A stretch of 64,000 bases of DNA from Xanthobacteraceae bacterium (GTDB lineage Bacteria > Pseudomonadota > Alphaproteobacteria > Rhizobiales > Xanthobacteraceae). Of the stretch, positions 16,758-25,783 are shown piece after piece (within the stretch, counting starts at the first letter, position 1; each line of letters opens with the position of its first letter). The DNA lies in the NCBI GenBank assembly GCA_019454205.1, contig CP075369.1, forward strand, positions 2,232,001 through 2,296,000, in the 5' to 3' direction. The notes beneath the pieces are model-generated. The model was not told the DNA's origin. It did no database searches and saw nothing but the letters and a program-made list of their open reading frames with translations. The position numbers and the translations under genes are program-made.

Positions 16758-17084
16758 CTACGCGGAAGGCTTCTTGTTTTCCAGCAGAAGCTGCTTGCCC
16801 TGCTTCTCGATCAAAACCTTCGCCTGCTCCGCCATCTTGGCGAGAAGCCACGGCAGCGCGACGTCGATGACCACATGGTCCTCGCGCACGTCGATGGTGC
16901 CGGCCGCGTTCTGTCCGAGCATGGACACATTGAAGGAGAGCCGGTCGCCGTCCCAGGTTTCGTCCGCGAACTTCATCAGTCCGCCGCCCTTCTCGCGGGC
17001 CGCCGCGAAGCCGCGCTGGATGCGGCCGCGCGCTTCTTCCTTGCCCAGCTTGTGCGAAATCGTGACCGATACTTTCTCTGCCAT
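16758..17084 (-). CDS. Polyhydroxyalkanoic acid system family protein (PHA granule-region)
   Basis: 108-residue protein matching the PHA_gran_rgn family: MAEKVSVTISHKLGKEEARG, then DETWDGDRLSFNVSMLGQNAAGTI and LPWLLAKMAEQAKVLIEKQG. The family is often found near polyhydroxyalkanoate genes, but its biochemical role is undefined. I start at ATG 17084 rather than the upstream ATG because the family begins at this Met. No other PHA gene is visible in this window. Confidence 0.8.
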   Translation of the reverse strand: MAEKVSVTISHKLGKEEARGRIQRGFAAAREKGGGLMKFADETWDGDRLSFNVSMLGQNAAGTIDVREDHVVIDVALPWLLAKMAEQAKVLIEKQGKQLLLENKKPSA

Positions 17085-17171
17085 GACCGAATTCCCGGAA
17101 AAGCCGTTCCCGGCCATGTAGGTGATGCGGCGGGAAAACAGAAGGGTTCGGCAGGAAAAACTTTCGCTGGC

Positions 17172-18431
17172 TTACGCCTTGGCTCCCGCCGTTCCCGCGC
17201 CGCCCGCGGACCTGCCCGAACGCGACGTAAAGAGCAGCCAGCTCGCAATCGCGACGTTCAGAAGGTTCCACGCAAGGCCGTTCGCGAACGCCGCCTGGTA
17301 GGAGCCTGTGTAATCGAAGATCGCGCCCGACACCCACCCGCCGAGCGCCATGCCGACGATGGTCGAGAAGATGACGATGCCCACGCGCACGCCCGATTCC
17401 TGTGGCGGGAAATATTCGCGCACAATCACCGCGTACATCGGCACGATGCCGCCCTGAAACAGCCCGAACAGGATCGAGACGACATAAAGCGAAGTGAGGC
17501 CATTAAAGAAGAGATAGAGGAACAGCGCGACGCCCTGCAGGAACGAACCAAGCAGCAACGTCGCAACACCGCCGATACGATCGGCGATAAAGCCGGAGCT
17601 GACGCGGCTGATAATCCCGAACGCCAGCATCAGCGAGAGCATTTCCGCGCCGCGCGCCACGCCATAGCCGAGGTCGCCGCAATAGGCGACGATATGAACC
17701 TGCGGCATCGACATCGCTACACAGCAGGCGACGCCCGCGACGCAGAGAATAATCATCAATGCGTTCGAGGAGATGCCGAGCGCGTTGCGCGCGCCCGTCG
17801 CCGCGGCATTGGCCTGCACGGCTTCCGCCAGCGCGATGCGCGGCCGAAACACAAACGTAAGCGGCAGGATCGCGATGAGGACGAAAAGACCGATCCAGAA
17901 TTGCGTTTGCCGCCAGCCGAGCGACGACGACATGTATTGCACGATGGGCGGCCAGATCGCCCCGGCAAGGTAATTGCCGGATGCCGCCATCGCCACTGCG
18001 ATGCCGCGCCGCTTCGTGAACCAGTGCGAGAGATCGGCCATCATCGGCGCGAAGGTCACCGACGCGCCGATCCCGATTAAAATATGAGTCAGCGCGAACA
18101 GGAACAGCGTCGGCGAAATGCCGGAAAGAAGATACCCTGCCGATAGCGAAGCAGTGCCGATCAGCATCGGGATGACGATGCCGTAGCGATCGGCGACCTT
18201 GCCAAGCGCAACACCGCCGATGCCGAAGCCGAGCATCGTAAGCGTGTATGGCAGCGTGGCGTCCGCGCGCAGTACGCCGAAATCGCGCTGCACCGCCGGC
18301 AGGATCACCACGACCGACCACATGCCCACCGAACCGATCGCGCCCGCAAGCAGCGCGACCCATAGCCTTACCCAAGCATAGCGGGACTCGGCGATGCCGG
18401 TGGCGGGAGATGATTGGAGGATTGAATTCAC
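17172..18431 (-). CDS. MFS transporter
   Basis: 419-residue major facilitator, 12 predicted membrane helices. Motif A-like loop GKVADRYGIVIPM follows helix 2; GASVTFAPMMADLSHWFTKRRGIAVAM marks helices 4-5 (core FAPMMADLSHWFTKRRG). The second half repeats the pattern with SGFIADRIGG. Resembles the bacterial MFS proteins of the monocarboxylate/YbfB-like type; substrate not inferable. The Ala/Gly-rich C-terminus (AGGAGTAGAKA) is cytoplasmic. Same strand as the PHA-family gene, 88 bp away. Confidence 0.83.
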   Translation of the reverse strand: MNSILQSSPATGIAESRYAWVRLWVALLAGAIGSVGMWSVVVILPAVQRDFGVLRADATLPYTLTMLGFGIGGVALGKVADRYGIVIPMLIGTASLSAGYLLSGISPTLFLFALTHILIGIGASVTFAPMMADLSHWFTKRRGIAVAMAASGNYLAGAIWPPIVQYMSSSLGWRQTQFWIGLFVLIAILPLTFVFRPRIALAEAVQANAAATGARNALGISSNALMIILCVAGVACCVAMSMPQVHIVAYCGDLGYGVARGAEMLSLMLAFGIISRVSSGFIADRIGGVATLLLGSFLQGVALFLYLFFNGLTSLYVVSILFGLFQGGIVPMYAVIVREYFPPQESGVRVGIVIFSTIVGMALGGWVSGAIFDYTGSYQAAFANGLAWNLLNVAIASWLLFTSRSGRSAGGAGTAGAKA

Positions 18432-18560
18432 GACGACCCGTTCTCTTCGCGTCCTGTTCGCAGGTCAAGCCGCATTGCAGCGAAATGCGGCGTCAAGTCA
18501 TGACACGCGCGCATCGGCTCCATGCCTTGGCGGGATGCGAGAACGGCGGAGTATCGTCTT

Positions 18561-19280
18561 CTATTTGTCGCGGTCGTACTGGTGTTGCACCGGCGAGTCG
18601 TTTTGCGCCGGTTGCGGCTGTGGCCGCTTCACGCTCCCCGGCGGCGTATACGTTCCACGGCCGCCTGTTGCCTGTTCGGTAAACGCCTTGACCGCCACTT
18701 GCCGGAATACGCTTGCCCGCCGCCATAATGTGCGCAGGAAGATGAAGACCGCGAGAAAAGTGCCTACCAACGCGACACCGACCGAAGCGAAAATCGAACC
18801 TAGCAAGCCGCCGAGGAAATCCTTGCGGATGGAAAGCAGACCACGCTGGTTGTTCGACGCCTCGCGATAAGTCGCGGAAACGCTGTAGTTACCGGTTTCC
18901 GGAATCCTGAATTCGAAAATGCTGAAACCGCTTTGCCCGCCGTAAGAATAGCGGGACGGAACGCTCGACGCGACGACAGGAATTTCAGCCCCCGCCGCGC
19001 TGCGGATCGTGACACGCAGGCCAGAAATGCTTCCCTGGGATATGACTACCTCGCCATCGACCACTGCGCGACTGTCGGAGAAAATCGAATAGGTACCGCG
19101 TTCGAGGCGTAGCGTTTTCGTTTCTGGCGCGACGAGACGAAGCACATTGTCGCCGCCCCCGAACACAGTCAGCAGCACGATAACGCCGGGCGCCAGCATC
19201 GAGCCGATGAAGAGAACCAGCGCGACGAGATACCAGAACCGCCCCGGCGCCTGTCTCGCGATTTCCTGATTGAGGCTCAT
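18561..19280 (-). CDS. Hypothetical membrane protein with two TM segments and a beta-rich middle
   Basis: 239-residue protein I do not recognise. A membrane helix at about residues 17-41 (FWYLVALVLFIGSMLAPGVIVLL) is followed by a ~110-residue soluble region rich in beta-prone strands (TLRLERGTYSIFSDS, FEFRIPETGNYSVSATY) that looks extracytoplasmic. A second helix near 150-180 precedes an Arg-rich cytoplasmic tail ending in a Pro/Gln-rich segment. Start ATG 19280 (MSLNQEIARQ) preferred over the upstream ATG. No informative neighbours. Confidence 0.65.
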   Translation of the reverse strand: MSLNQEIARQAPGRFWYLVALVLFIGSMLAPGVIVLLTVFGGGDNVLRLVAPETKTLRLERGTYSIFSDSRAVVDGEVVISQGSISGLRVTIRSAAGAEIPVVASSVPSRYSYGGQSGFSIFEFRIPETGNYSVSATYREASNNQRGLLSIRKDFLGGLLGSIFASVGVALVGTFLAVFIFLRTLWRRASVFRQVAVKAFTEQATGGRGTYTPPGSVKRPQPQPAQNDSPVQHQYDRDK

Positions 19281-19331
19281 GTACCGATACTCCCGGATTA
19301 AAAGTCGCAAACCACAAGCGGCGGCGTCAAA

Positions 19332-20510
19332 TCACGCTTCCGCGGGGACGGAACCGAAACGAAACGCGGAAAGGTCGAGGTGCGGCTCGCCACCAAGTGC
19401 CTGCGCTATCGTTTCGCCAATCGCCGCCGAATGTTTGAACCCGTGCCCCGAACACGCGGAGACCACCATAACGCGATCCATATGCGGATGCCGGTCGATG
19501 ATGAAACGCGCATCCGGCCTGTACGCATAAAGGCAGACGGCGCTACGCAGACATCTTTCGCTGATGCCGGGAAAATACGGCTGCACGTAAGTCTCGTAGG
19601 TCGCGCGCGTTTCCGCATCGCTGACCGTGCGGTCCACATCCGCGACACACTTCACCGGAAGATATTGTTCGGTACCGAGTTTGATGCCGCCATCCGGTCC
19701 GTCGAGTGCGGGAAAACCGTAGACGATCTGCGGCTCTGGCACCTGCCAGCAGAACACCGGAAACTTCTCCGGCGAATAATCCTCGAACGCCTCGCCTTCG
19801 CGAATTGCGAACCAATGGATCACTTGCCGCAGGATTCTCGGCGCAACATCCTCGCGCTCTCTCAATAGCTCCCGCAGCCACGCTCCCGCGCACACGACGA
19901 GATGCTCCGCTTCATAGCGCTCGCGGTCCGTAACGACGCGAACCAAGCCGTCTTCCTGTGCGAACGAAACGACCGTTTCGTCCATGCGAAATTCCGCGCC
20001 ACGCTCTTTCGCAAACCGCAATTGCAAGCCGATGCAGCGTTCCGGCCGCACGAAGCCCGACGTGTCGTCGAGATAAATCCTGTCAGACTCACTCACCGCG
20101 AACGCCGGCGACTGGGCACGAAATTGCTCCGGCGAAGGCATCCGGTAGGAAACCTTCGCGGCTTCCGCCGCTTCTACCGTGGTCTCGAGGAAGTGCGCAT
20201 TGCCATGCAACGCCGCACCGCCCGGACTCTGGATGACTGCCAGTCCGTTCTGCGTGAGCAGGCTTTCTCCGCCTTCCTTTTCGAGACCACGCCAGATTTC
20301 ATGTGAACGCCTTGCGAACGGCGTGTATTCGATCCCCTCCCCGCAGGCGATGCGCGTGATGCGCGTATCGCCGTGCGACGAACCGAATGTATGCGGCGGG
20401 TGATGACGGTCGATGCCGAGCACACGCGCACCACGCTTCACAAGCTGATACACGCTGGCCGCGCCCATCGCACCGAGACCGAGCACAATAACGTCGTATG
20501 ATTTTTGCAC
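19332..20510 (-). CDS. SolA/monomeric sarcosine oxidase family FAD amine oxidase
   Basis: FAD-dependent N-methyl amino acid oxidase of the N-methyltryptophan oxidase (SolA)/monomeric sarcosine oxidase family, 392 residues. The dinucleotide-binding motif is VIVLGLGAMGAASVYQL at residues 7-23; H46 and T49-R50 (SSHGDTRITR) match the substrate/FAD region. C326 in SAVCLYAYRPD is the expected site of covalent 8-S-cysteinyl FAD, and SGHGFKHSAAIGE follows. Demethylates a secondary amine to give formaldehyde and H2O2; the exact substrate cannot be told. Start ATG 20510. Confidence 0.88.
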   Translation of the reverse strand: MQKSYDVIVLGLGAMGAASVYQLVKRGARVLGIDRHHPPHTFGSSHGDTRITRIACGEGIEYTPFARRSHEIWRGLEKEGGESLLTQNGLAVIQSPGGAALHGNAHFLETTVEAAEAAKVSYRMPSPEQFRAQSPAFAVSESDRIYLDDTSGFVRPERCIGLQLRFAKERGAEFRMDETVVSFAQEDGLVRVVTDRERYEAEHLVVCAGAWLRELLREREDVAPRILRQVIHWFAIREGEAFEDYSPEKFPVFCWQVPEPQIVYGFPALDGPDGGIKLGTEQYLPVKCVADVDRTVSDAETRATYETYVQPYFPGISERCLRSAVCLYAYRPDARFIIDRHPHMDRVMVVSACSGHGFKHSAAIGETIAQALGGEPHLDLSAFRFGSVPAEA

Positions 20511-20562
20511 TTCCCGCAGCCCATGAAACTTTCCGGCAACGTGCGACAGGCGCTTGCGAACG

Positions 20563-21444
20563 TCAAATGGGAGCGATGATACGAAGCGCTTTGGGCACGA
20601 CGATATATTCGAGCGGCGTATATTCGCGCATCAGTTCGCCGTCGGTCGCAACCCAGGCACGCCGGCGCGAACGCTCGACGCGCACGCGCGTTGCCGTATA
20701 GCTTTCGATGCCGGGATTATCGCGCCATCGCCCCGTGACGAGATCGGCTCCTGCCTTCAATCGTGCGGCTGTGGCCTTGTCGGTCGCGAAATGACATTCC
20801 AGCACGCCCTTGTCGAGCGTCTCACGCCGCCACGCTTCACCGGTGAAGCGGTTGACAGTGACGAGTAATGCATAGGTTTCGATGCTGCGTTTTTTGCCGT
20901 CGATATCGAGTTCTAGCGAGAAATGGCCAGTCCGCGAGAACGCGCGCCATGCAGCCGCTACAACCTGCACCGCCTTGCCCGGAAGACTGCGCACCTCCTC
21001 ACGGGCGCGCGCCATCTGGCTGAAAAATCCGATACCCGACAGAGTGTGAAATAGCCGCCCGTTCAACCGCGCCAGATCAACCTGCCGTTCCTTGCCTGAA
21101 GCCAGCGCCGAAAGAGCATCTTCCAGTTTCGGCGGCATCCCCAGATCGCGCGCGAACAGGTTCATGGTGCCAAGTGGAAGTACGCCGAGAGCCTGCTTGG
21201 TACCGGCAAGCGCGCTCGCAGCACAATTCACTGAGCCATCGCCGCCGCCAATGATGAGCGTATCGTAGCCAGTTTTCGCGCCGTTGTGGATTTCGCGAAC
21301 AATTTCCCTGCCGTGAGTCAGAACGACGCGAATCTCGCGCCCGGGGCCGGCCAGAGTCTTCTCGACGATGTCGCGAATCTCTCCGCCATTACGGCCGAGC
21401 AGCGATCCTGCACGCTCGTTCAGAATAACGAGTACATTCTTCAT
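20563..21444 (-). CDS. Diacylglycerol kinase-like lipid kinase
   Basis: 293-residue DAGK-catalytic-domain lipid kinase (YegS/BmrU-like). Nucleotide-binding signatures are present: NERAGSLLG near residue 9, LIIGGGDGSVNCAASAL, and GVLPLGTMNLFARDLGMP. The C-terminal domain has the family beta-sandwich (FHTLSGIGFFSQMARAREE). Phosphorylates a lipid such as diacylglycerol or a related membrane lipid; the substrate is not determined by sequence. Start ATG 21444; the neighbour on the same strand is a small unknown gene. Confidence 0.87.
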   Translation of the reverse strand: MKNVLVILNERAGSLLGRNGGEIRDIVEKTLAGPGREIRVVLTHGREIVREIHNGAKTGYDTLIIGGGDGSVNCAASALAGTKQALGVLPLGTMNLFARDLGMPPKLEDALSALASGKERQVDLARLNGRLFHTLSGIGFFSQMARAREEVRSLPGKAVQVVAAAWRAFSRTGHFSLELDIDGKKRSIETYALLVTVNRFTGEAWRRETLDKGVLECHFATDKATAARLKAGADLVTGRWRDNPGIESYTATRVRVERSRRRAWVATDGELMREYTPLEYIVVPKALRIIAPI

Positions 21445-21464
21445 GGGCGGGCAATAGGCGATTG

Positions 21465-21686
21465 TTATGCCTCGTTCAGACCCGCTCCGCGCTCGGAGAG
21501 AAAACGCTCCGCCTTCGACGTAAGTTCATAAGGCGCGAGCGATGCATCATCCTCGTTCGAAGGCGTGACGTAACCCGCTACAATCAGGCCTTCGATAGCG
21601 CGGCGCTTCTCGCTATTCAGCGAAAGCGGCGCCTTTTGGCCAATGTCGACCATCAGCGAGATCTGTTCGTCGGAAATGCCGGACAT
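21465..21686 (-). CDS. Small hypothetical protein (73 aa)
   Basis: 73-residue ORF, MSGISDEQISLMVDIGQK and so on, predicted helical with a beta hairpin-like middle (LIVAGYVTP ... YELTSKAERFL) that resembles a lone winged-helix repeat; no certain family. Start ATG 21686 chosen because upstream residues in the longer frame are low-quality. Ends 20 bp before the lipid kinase start, so it may be cotranscribed with it. Confidence 0.55.
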   Translation of the reverse strand: MSGISDEQISLMVDIGQKAPLSLNSEKRRAIEGLIVAGYVTPSNEDDASLAPYELTSKAERFLSERGAGLNEA

Positions 21687-21795
21687 GACGAAACCCTCCG
21701 CGTGGTGCGCGGCCGGTATGGCGGATTCGCGCAAAGCGTAGAGTAACGCGCAGCATGGCAGCAAAGTTCCATGCCGCGAAGGATAGAAGGTTCGA

Positions 21796-22986
21796 TTAGG
21801 CCCGCTTGAGAAGAGGCTCGGCAAGTGCGGGTTCGTGCAACCGGTAACAATCCCGGCCGCTATGCTTCGCTGCGTAAAGCGCCTGATCCGCTTCGGCGAT
21901 CAAACGCTCGGACCGGCGGCCGATGTCGTTACGCCACTGGGCGACGCCGATGCTCGCCGAGATCGAGATCGGCTCGCCATTCTCCGGCGTCCATTTCGTG
22001 CGGCAGGCTTGCAACACGCGCCGCGCGACCATCGCGCCTTCGCGCAGTGTCGTCGAAGGCATGACGACGCAAAACTCATCCCCGCCGATGCGGGCAAGCA
22101 GATCCCCGCTGCGCAATTGGGACTGCACGACACCCCTCAGCAGCCGCAGACATTCGTCGCCGGCCGCGTGACCCTGGCTATCGTTGATCGTCTTGAAACG
22201 GTCGAGGTCGATCATCAACAACGCGAAAGGATCCTGCGTGCGATCGGAGCGCGCGCATTCCTCTTCCAGCCGCATCTGGAACTGCCGGCGGTTGGCGGCT
22301 CCCGTCAGATCGTCGGAGAGCGCGAGATCGGCCACTTCCGCGCGCAGACGGTCGATCGCCATCAACAGGAAACCGAAGTTGAGCGCCATGCTCGAAAACA
22401 CGAGCAACACGAGCAACGACGCCTGCATCGTATTGAATTCCGTGAGCGATACCTCGCCGCCAATATCGAAAGCGCTGGCAACAGGCCGCGCCAGATAAAT
22501 AACCATGCAGAAGACCGTGATGAACCCGGTCATGCGTGCGCCCGGACGCTGCGGTCCATTCTTGCGCGACAGCAGAAGCGGCAGCACCGCCAGGAGCGGG
22601 ATTACTTGCGCGAGCGAATACACAAATATGCGCGCCGGCATATTGTCCTGCCATAGCGTGAAAGCGGTCAGGCCGAGCATGCAAATGCCGGTGACCACAA
22701 ACGACAGACGCCACATCAACGGCCGTTCGTACAGCCGCTGAATACCCATGGAGGCGAGGAAGCCCGCGAAAACGAACAGGCCACCACCGGCGACAATCGG
22801 CACCAATGGATGCGCAATGCCACGCAGGATGGAAGTCGCAGCACCCAATGCCGCGATTGAGGCAGCCGCGGCCCAGAAACGCGCCGCTCCGAAATTCGGA
22901 TAGCTGCGCATGACGTAGAACCAGACCAGTCCCAGCGACACGAAATTGATGAAGAAGACGATGAACAGCGTGGGTACGCTAAGCAT
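21796..22986 (-). CDS. Membrane-anchored diguanylate cyclase (GGDEF)
   Basis: 396-residue diguanylate cyclase making c-di-GMP from two GTP. The N-terminal half (~1-215) has about six to seven membrane helices of an unassigned sensory type. The GGDEF domain from ~225 has DDLTGAANRR, DLDRFKTINDSQGHAAGDE and the intact active site RIGGDEF. A complete inhibitory I-site RSGD lies five residues upstream of GGDEF, so product inhibition is expected. No EAL domain and no neighbouring c-di-GMP gene. Confidence 0.93.
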   Translation of the reverse strand: MLSVPTLFIVFFINFVSLGLVWFYVMRSYPNFGAARFWAAAASIAALGAATSILRGIAHPLVPIVAGGGLFVFAGFLASMGIQRLYERPLMWRLSFVVTGICMLGLTAFTLWQDNMPARIFVYSLAQVIPLLAVLPLLLSRKNGPQRPGARMTGFITVFCMVIYLARPVASAFDIGGEVSLTEFNTMQASLLVLLVFSSMALNFGFLLMAIDRLRAEVADLALSDDLTGAANRRQFQMRLEEECARSDRTQDPFALLMIDLDRFKTINDSQGHAAGDECLRLLRGVVQSQLRSGDLLARIGGDEFCVVMPSTTLREGAMVARRVLQACRTKWTPENGEPISISASIGVAQWRNDIGRRSERLIAEADQALYAAKHSGRDCYRLHEPALAEPLLKRA

Positions 22987-23232
22987 GGCGCACCATGCAG
23001 CGGTTATGCGCGCGCGATTGTCCGTTGCAGTTATCTGTCCGGCGCATTTTTCCGAAGGCTCCCGTTCGCGAAGCTCTTCTCCCCCGATATTGCGGTAATC
23101 CTGCGCGACCGCGCTTAAGGAAGCATCACCCCTGTGCGTGGAACCCGGTTCGTGGTTTTGAAAAGGTTAACGCCGCGTGGGTTGCTTGATGCAATTATCA
23201 AACGTTAGCAGCCAAAGTTTGCGGCTGATCGG

Positions 23233-24036
23233 CTACTCTCTCCGCAACTGCTCCGCAAAATAATGCAGTGTCTTGCGGTACACCTCCGAGCGATTCCACT
23301 CGCGCAGCACCATGAAATTCGGCGTGCCTTCGCCAAAAGGCTGACCGCGCTGCCAACCGTTGGTCGCGAGCAGGTTCGCGGTCGAGGCCAGCACATCCGG
23401 CACAGAGCGGCGCAGGTTGACGTGCCCATCGCCATCGAAATCGACCCCGTACTTTATGTATGAACTAGGCAGGAACTGCGTCTGGCCGATCTCACCCGCG
23501 TAAGCACCGATCAGCTCCTTGTTGGTGAGGTCGCCGCGCTGGATGATCTGCAGTGCCGCGAGCAATTCCTTCTGGAATAGATCGGTGCGGCGGCAATCGT
23601 GCGCGAGCGTCGCCAGCGTCTTCACCACCGAGAGGCGGCCCATATCACCACCGTTGTCGGTCTCCATTGTCCAGATCGCCATGATGAGTTCGCGCGGCAC
23701 GCCGAAGCGCTGCTCCACGCGGTCGAACAGCCGCGCGTGGCGCTGGAGCAGGTTCTTCGCGCGCTTCACGCGCGCGGGCGTTACACGCGTTTTCGCGTAA
23801 TCCTCCCACGAACGCTTGAAGGTGTTGCGCTGGCGGCGGTCGAACTGCAACACCTTGGCGTCCTGCTGGACGCCCTCGAATTCGTCGTCGATCACCCGCT
23901 GCGAAATGCCCTGCTGGCGCGCCTCGCGCGAGAATTCGGCGATGAAACGGTCGAAGTCGCCGCCGCACTTGGCGGCGTGCGCGGGTAATGCGAGGGCGAG
24001 CGAAAAAATTAAAACAACAAGCGTGCGGAGAATCAT
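23233..24036 (-). CDS. Lytic murein transglycosylase (MltB/SLT_2 type)
   Basis: 267-residue secreted lytic transglycosylase. A signal peptide (ILRTLVVLIFSLALALPAHA, then AKCGGDF) lacks a lipobox, so it is probably soluble in the periplasm. The catalytic Glu lies in AIWTMETDNGG, with GAYAGEIGQTQFLPSSY and VDFDGDGHVNL as in the MltB-type family. Cleaves the MurNAc-GlcNAc bond with formation of 1,6-anhydroMurNAc. Start ATG 24036; the longer upstream frame only reads through the intergenic palindromic repeat at 24059-24088. Confidence 0.9.
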   Translation of the reverse strand: MILRTLVVLIFSLALALPAHAAKCGGDFDRFIAEFSREARQQGISQRVIDDEFEGVQQDAKVLQFDRRQRNTFKRSWEDYAKTRVTPARVKRAKNLLQRHARLFDRVEQRFGVPRELIMAIWTMETDNGGDMGRLSVVKTLATLAHDCRRTDLFQKELLAALQIIQRGDLTNKELIGAYAGEIGQTQFLPSSYIKYGVDFDGDGHVNLRRSVPDVLASTANLLATNGWQRGQPFGEGTPNFMVLREWNRSEVYRKTLHYFAEQLRRE

Positions 24037-24058
24037 GTGCGGCCATGCATCGGGTTCG

Positions 24059-24088
24059 TCGTGGCCGGATTTATTCCGGCCATCCACG
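24059..24088. repeat. Rhizobiales-type intergenic palindromic repeat
   Basis: TGGCCGGA-TTTAT-TCCGGCCA forms a perfect 8-bp stem within GTGGCCGGA...GGCCATCCACG. This is the familiar repeat that translates as 'AGFIPAIHA' or 'DGRNKSGHD' in spurious ORFs of this order. It lies just upstream of the lytic transglycosylase. Confidence 0.7.
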
Positions 24089-24137
24089 CCTTATTCAAGG
24101 CGGACGAAAAGAACGAAATCCGGACTTCTACAGGGGT

Positions 24138-24665
24138 TCAGTTGCCAGACTGCAGCAGCGCGCGCGGGCCTTCCATGTGCCCGGCGGGCGGGTCTTCCTG
24201 CACGACCACTTCACGCGCACCGGGGAAGCTCGCTTTCGTGATGCCGGGCGCACCCACGACGACGATGCGGCGGATGCGGGCGCGCTCCTCCGGTTTCAGC
24301 GCATTCCAGACTGCGGTGGCGTTAAAGCCGCCGCCGGAGAAACCATAGAGCGCGGTGACGCCACCTTCGCGGATGCGCTTGAGCGCAAGCTGCACCTGCG
24401 GGCCGCCATCGGCCGCGACGTCAATCACTTCGCCCGCATAACCGTGTTTGCGGGCATAGGCGAGCGCGGCGTTGTCATCGAGCAGTCCGCGCGGGGCGTT
24501 GTCGCCCGCGACACCGCGCAGGATCAGCATGGTGCCGAAAGCCCCCGCCGAAAACCACGCATAAATGCCGACGAGGAGAACGAGGCCGAGCACGATGCTG
24601 GCGGCGGTTTTCCTGCCGAACGATGCTTCGCTACGGGTTTTCGAGGTATCGAAGATGAGGGACAT
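24138..24665 (-). CDS. Membrane-anchored alpha/beta-hydrolase-like protein
   Basis: 175-residue protein with one N-terminal membrane helix (residues ~17-37, AASIVLGLVLLVGIYAWF) and a small soluble domain. A nucleophile-elbow-like sequence YGFSGGGFNA (GxSxG), strands VIDVAADG and IVVVGAPG, and a late His (PAGHMEG) suggest a compact alpha/beta hydrolase. The canonical lid is missing, so activity is uncertain. Start ATG 24665. Function unknown. Confidence 0.55.
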   Translation of the reverse strand: MSLIFDTSKTRSEASFGRKTAASIVLGLVLLVGIYAWFSAGAFGTMLILRGVAGDNAPRGLLDDNAALAYARKHGYAGEVIDVAADGGPQVQLALKRIREGGVTALYGFSGGGFNATAVWNALKPEERARIRRIVVVGAPGITKASFPGAREVVVQEDPPAGHMEGPRALLQSGN

Positions 24666-24728
24666 GAGTGCGCTTCCGGCTGGTTCAGCCGATAACGGCG
24701 AAAGCAAGCGGAAGTTCCAGCGCCATCT

Positions 24729-25214
24729 TCAATCCTCAACATCGGCATTTTGCCGCGCACCGGCCTTGAGCCGCGGCAGCACATGGCGCTGCATGAACAC
24801 GTCGACGAAGGCGAACTCCCGGACATAGCAGGCGTCGTTTCCGCCGATGCAGACGCGCGCCCGGCGGCAGCCGGATTGATGACAACGCTGCGGATGGCCT
24901 GCCGCGCGCACTATCGCCTTGGCGAGCAACTGCCACCCTTCGCTTGCAGCGAGCGAAGGATTGCGCGCGACAATGCGCGGCGGCTTCATGGATTTCGGCA
25001 ATGTTCGCGGCAAATCCGAAGGCAGTGGAGGCGCGTTGTCCTGCGCGGTAATTGCGATCTGCTCCGGCCTGCGCTTCTCCGCACGCTTTTTCGGCGCGGG
25101 CGGAATTTCGCGCGAGTGCATCAGGAGGCGCTTGCCGTTGTGCTCGTGCGTAACGGGATTGCCGGTTTTGAGTGGATTGTCGAGCGCGTCGATGGAAGCG
25201 GAAAAACGTTTCAT
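24729..25214 (-). CDS. Hypothetical protein with a C-terminal four-cysteine motif
   Basis: 161-residue protein of unknown function. The N-terminal half is basic and Pro-rich and probably disordered; the C-terminal half has RCHQSGCRRARVCIGGNDACY, that is four Cys spaced CX4CX5CX6C, a possible zinc- or Fe-S-binding knuckle. Similar 'CRRARxC' motifs occur in small uncharacterised Rhizobiales proteins. It overlaps nothing and stands alone upstream of the hairpin-rich gap. Confidence 0.55.
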   Translation of the reverse strand: MKRFSASIDALDNPLKTGNPVTHEHNGKRLLMHSREIPPAPKKRAEKRRPEQIAITAQDNAPPLPSDLPRTLPKSMKPPRIVARNPSLAASEGWQLLAKAIVRAAGHPQRCHQSGCRRARVCIGGNDACYVREFAFVDVFMQRHVLPRLKAGARQNADVED

Positions 25215-25709
25215 GCAGGCAGCATCCTTCGTTCGCGCGGGCGAAGTGCCTCGCGCGTTTTGGTTGCTCCCTCTCGTGATCCACCGCTGACCCTCGGTGG
25301 GAAGGCACCCCTTGAGAAGGGGTGAGCCAGGCGCCGGAGGCGCGTGGGTGTTGCCGCCCGCGAGGGGTGAACCTCGCGGGAACGCCTCTCGGCGCCCGGC
25401 TCAGGCGGCGTCTGCTAGCGCCTCAGGACCGTGCTTCCGGGACCGGAATTTGGCGCGGCCCGCTGTAAGCGGGCAAAGCGCAACGCGGGGATTTCTCCCG
25501 CGCTTCCGGTCCCCATTCCAGCCATCACGAAACCGGTTTCGCGGCTTCGCGCCTCGACGAGCGAGGACGGCGGCGCGTCGTATTGCGCGCGGACGGTGAC
25601 CCGAGGCTCCCCGGTATCTTCAGGCTGCGAACCTGAGACAGCGGGCGCCGCACCCTCCCCCGCTTCACGACGCCTCGAGAAACGCCCCTTTGAAGGGGAA
25701 GGTGATAGG
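25215..25709. repeat. Gene-free, hairpin-rich stretch bordering the AT-rich island
   Basis: No supported gene in ~500 bp. Strong inverted repeats are visible: CACCCCTT-GAG-AAGGGGTG (25306-25324), GCGCC-GGA-GGCGC (25331-25343), CCCGCGAGG-GGTGAA-CCTCGCGGG (25357-25380) and CCCCTT-TG-AAGGGG (25685-25698). The ORFs crossing it are Pro/Ser/Arg-rich and look like repeat translations. It may be a miniature mobile or intergenic repeat element at the left edge of the island. Confidence 0.5.
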
Positions 25710-25725
25710 AATATAGGCCTATATT
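25710..25725. promoter_or_regulatory. 16-bp perfect palindrome upstream of the vWA-PP2C-kinase operon
   Basis: AATATAGGCCTATATT is a perfect 16-bp palindrome 59 bp before the vWA start, in the only AT-rich upstream region. It could be an operator, or with the following T-run a weak terminator for leftover upstream transcription. Position and symmetry are seen; function is inferred. Confidence 0.45.
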
Positions 25726-25783
25726 TTTTGTTTGTCAATTTTTTCAGTTTAGCTCAAGATTTAACGATGTAGGGGGGAGTGAA

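Noticed and set aside
15646..18080. Long + strand ORFs opposite the two MFS genes
   Set aside because: Charged, low-complexity antisense frames; the minus strand has clear 12-helix transporters.
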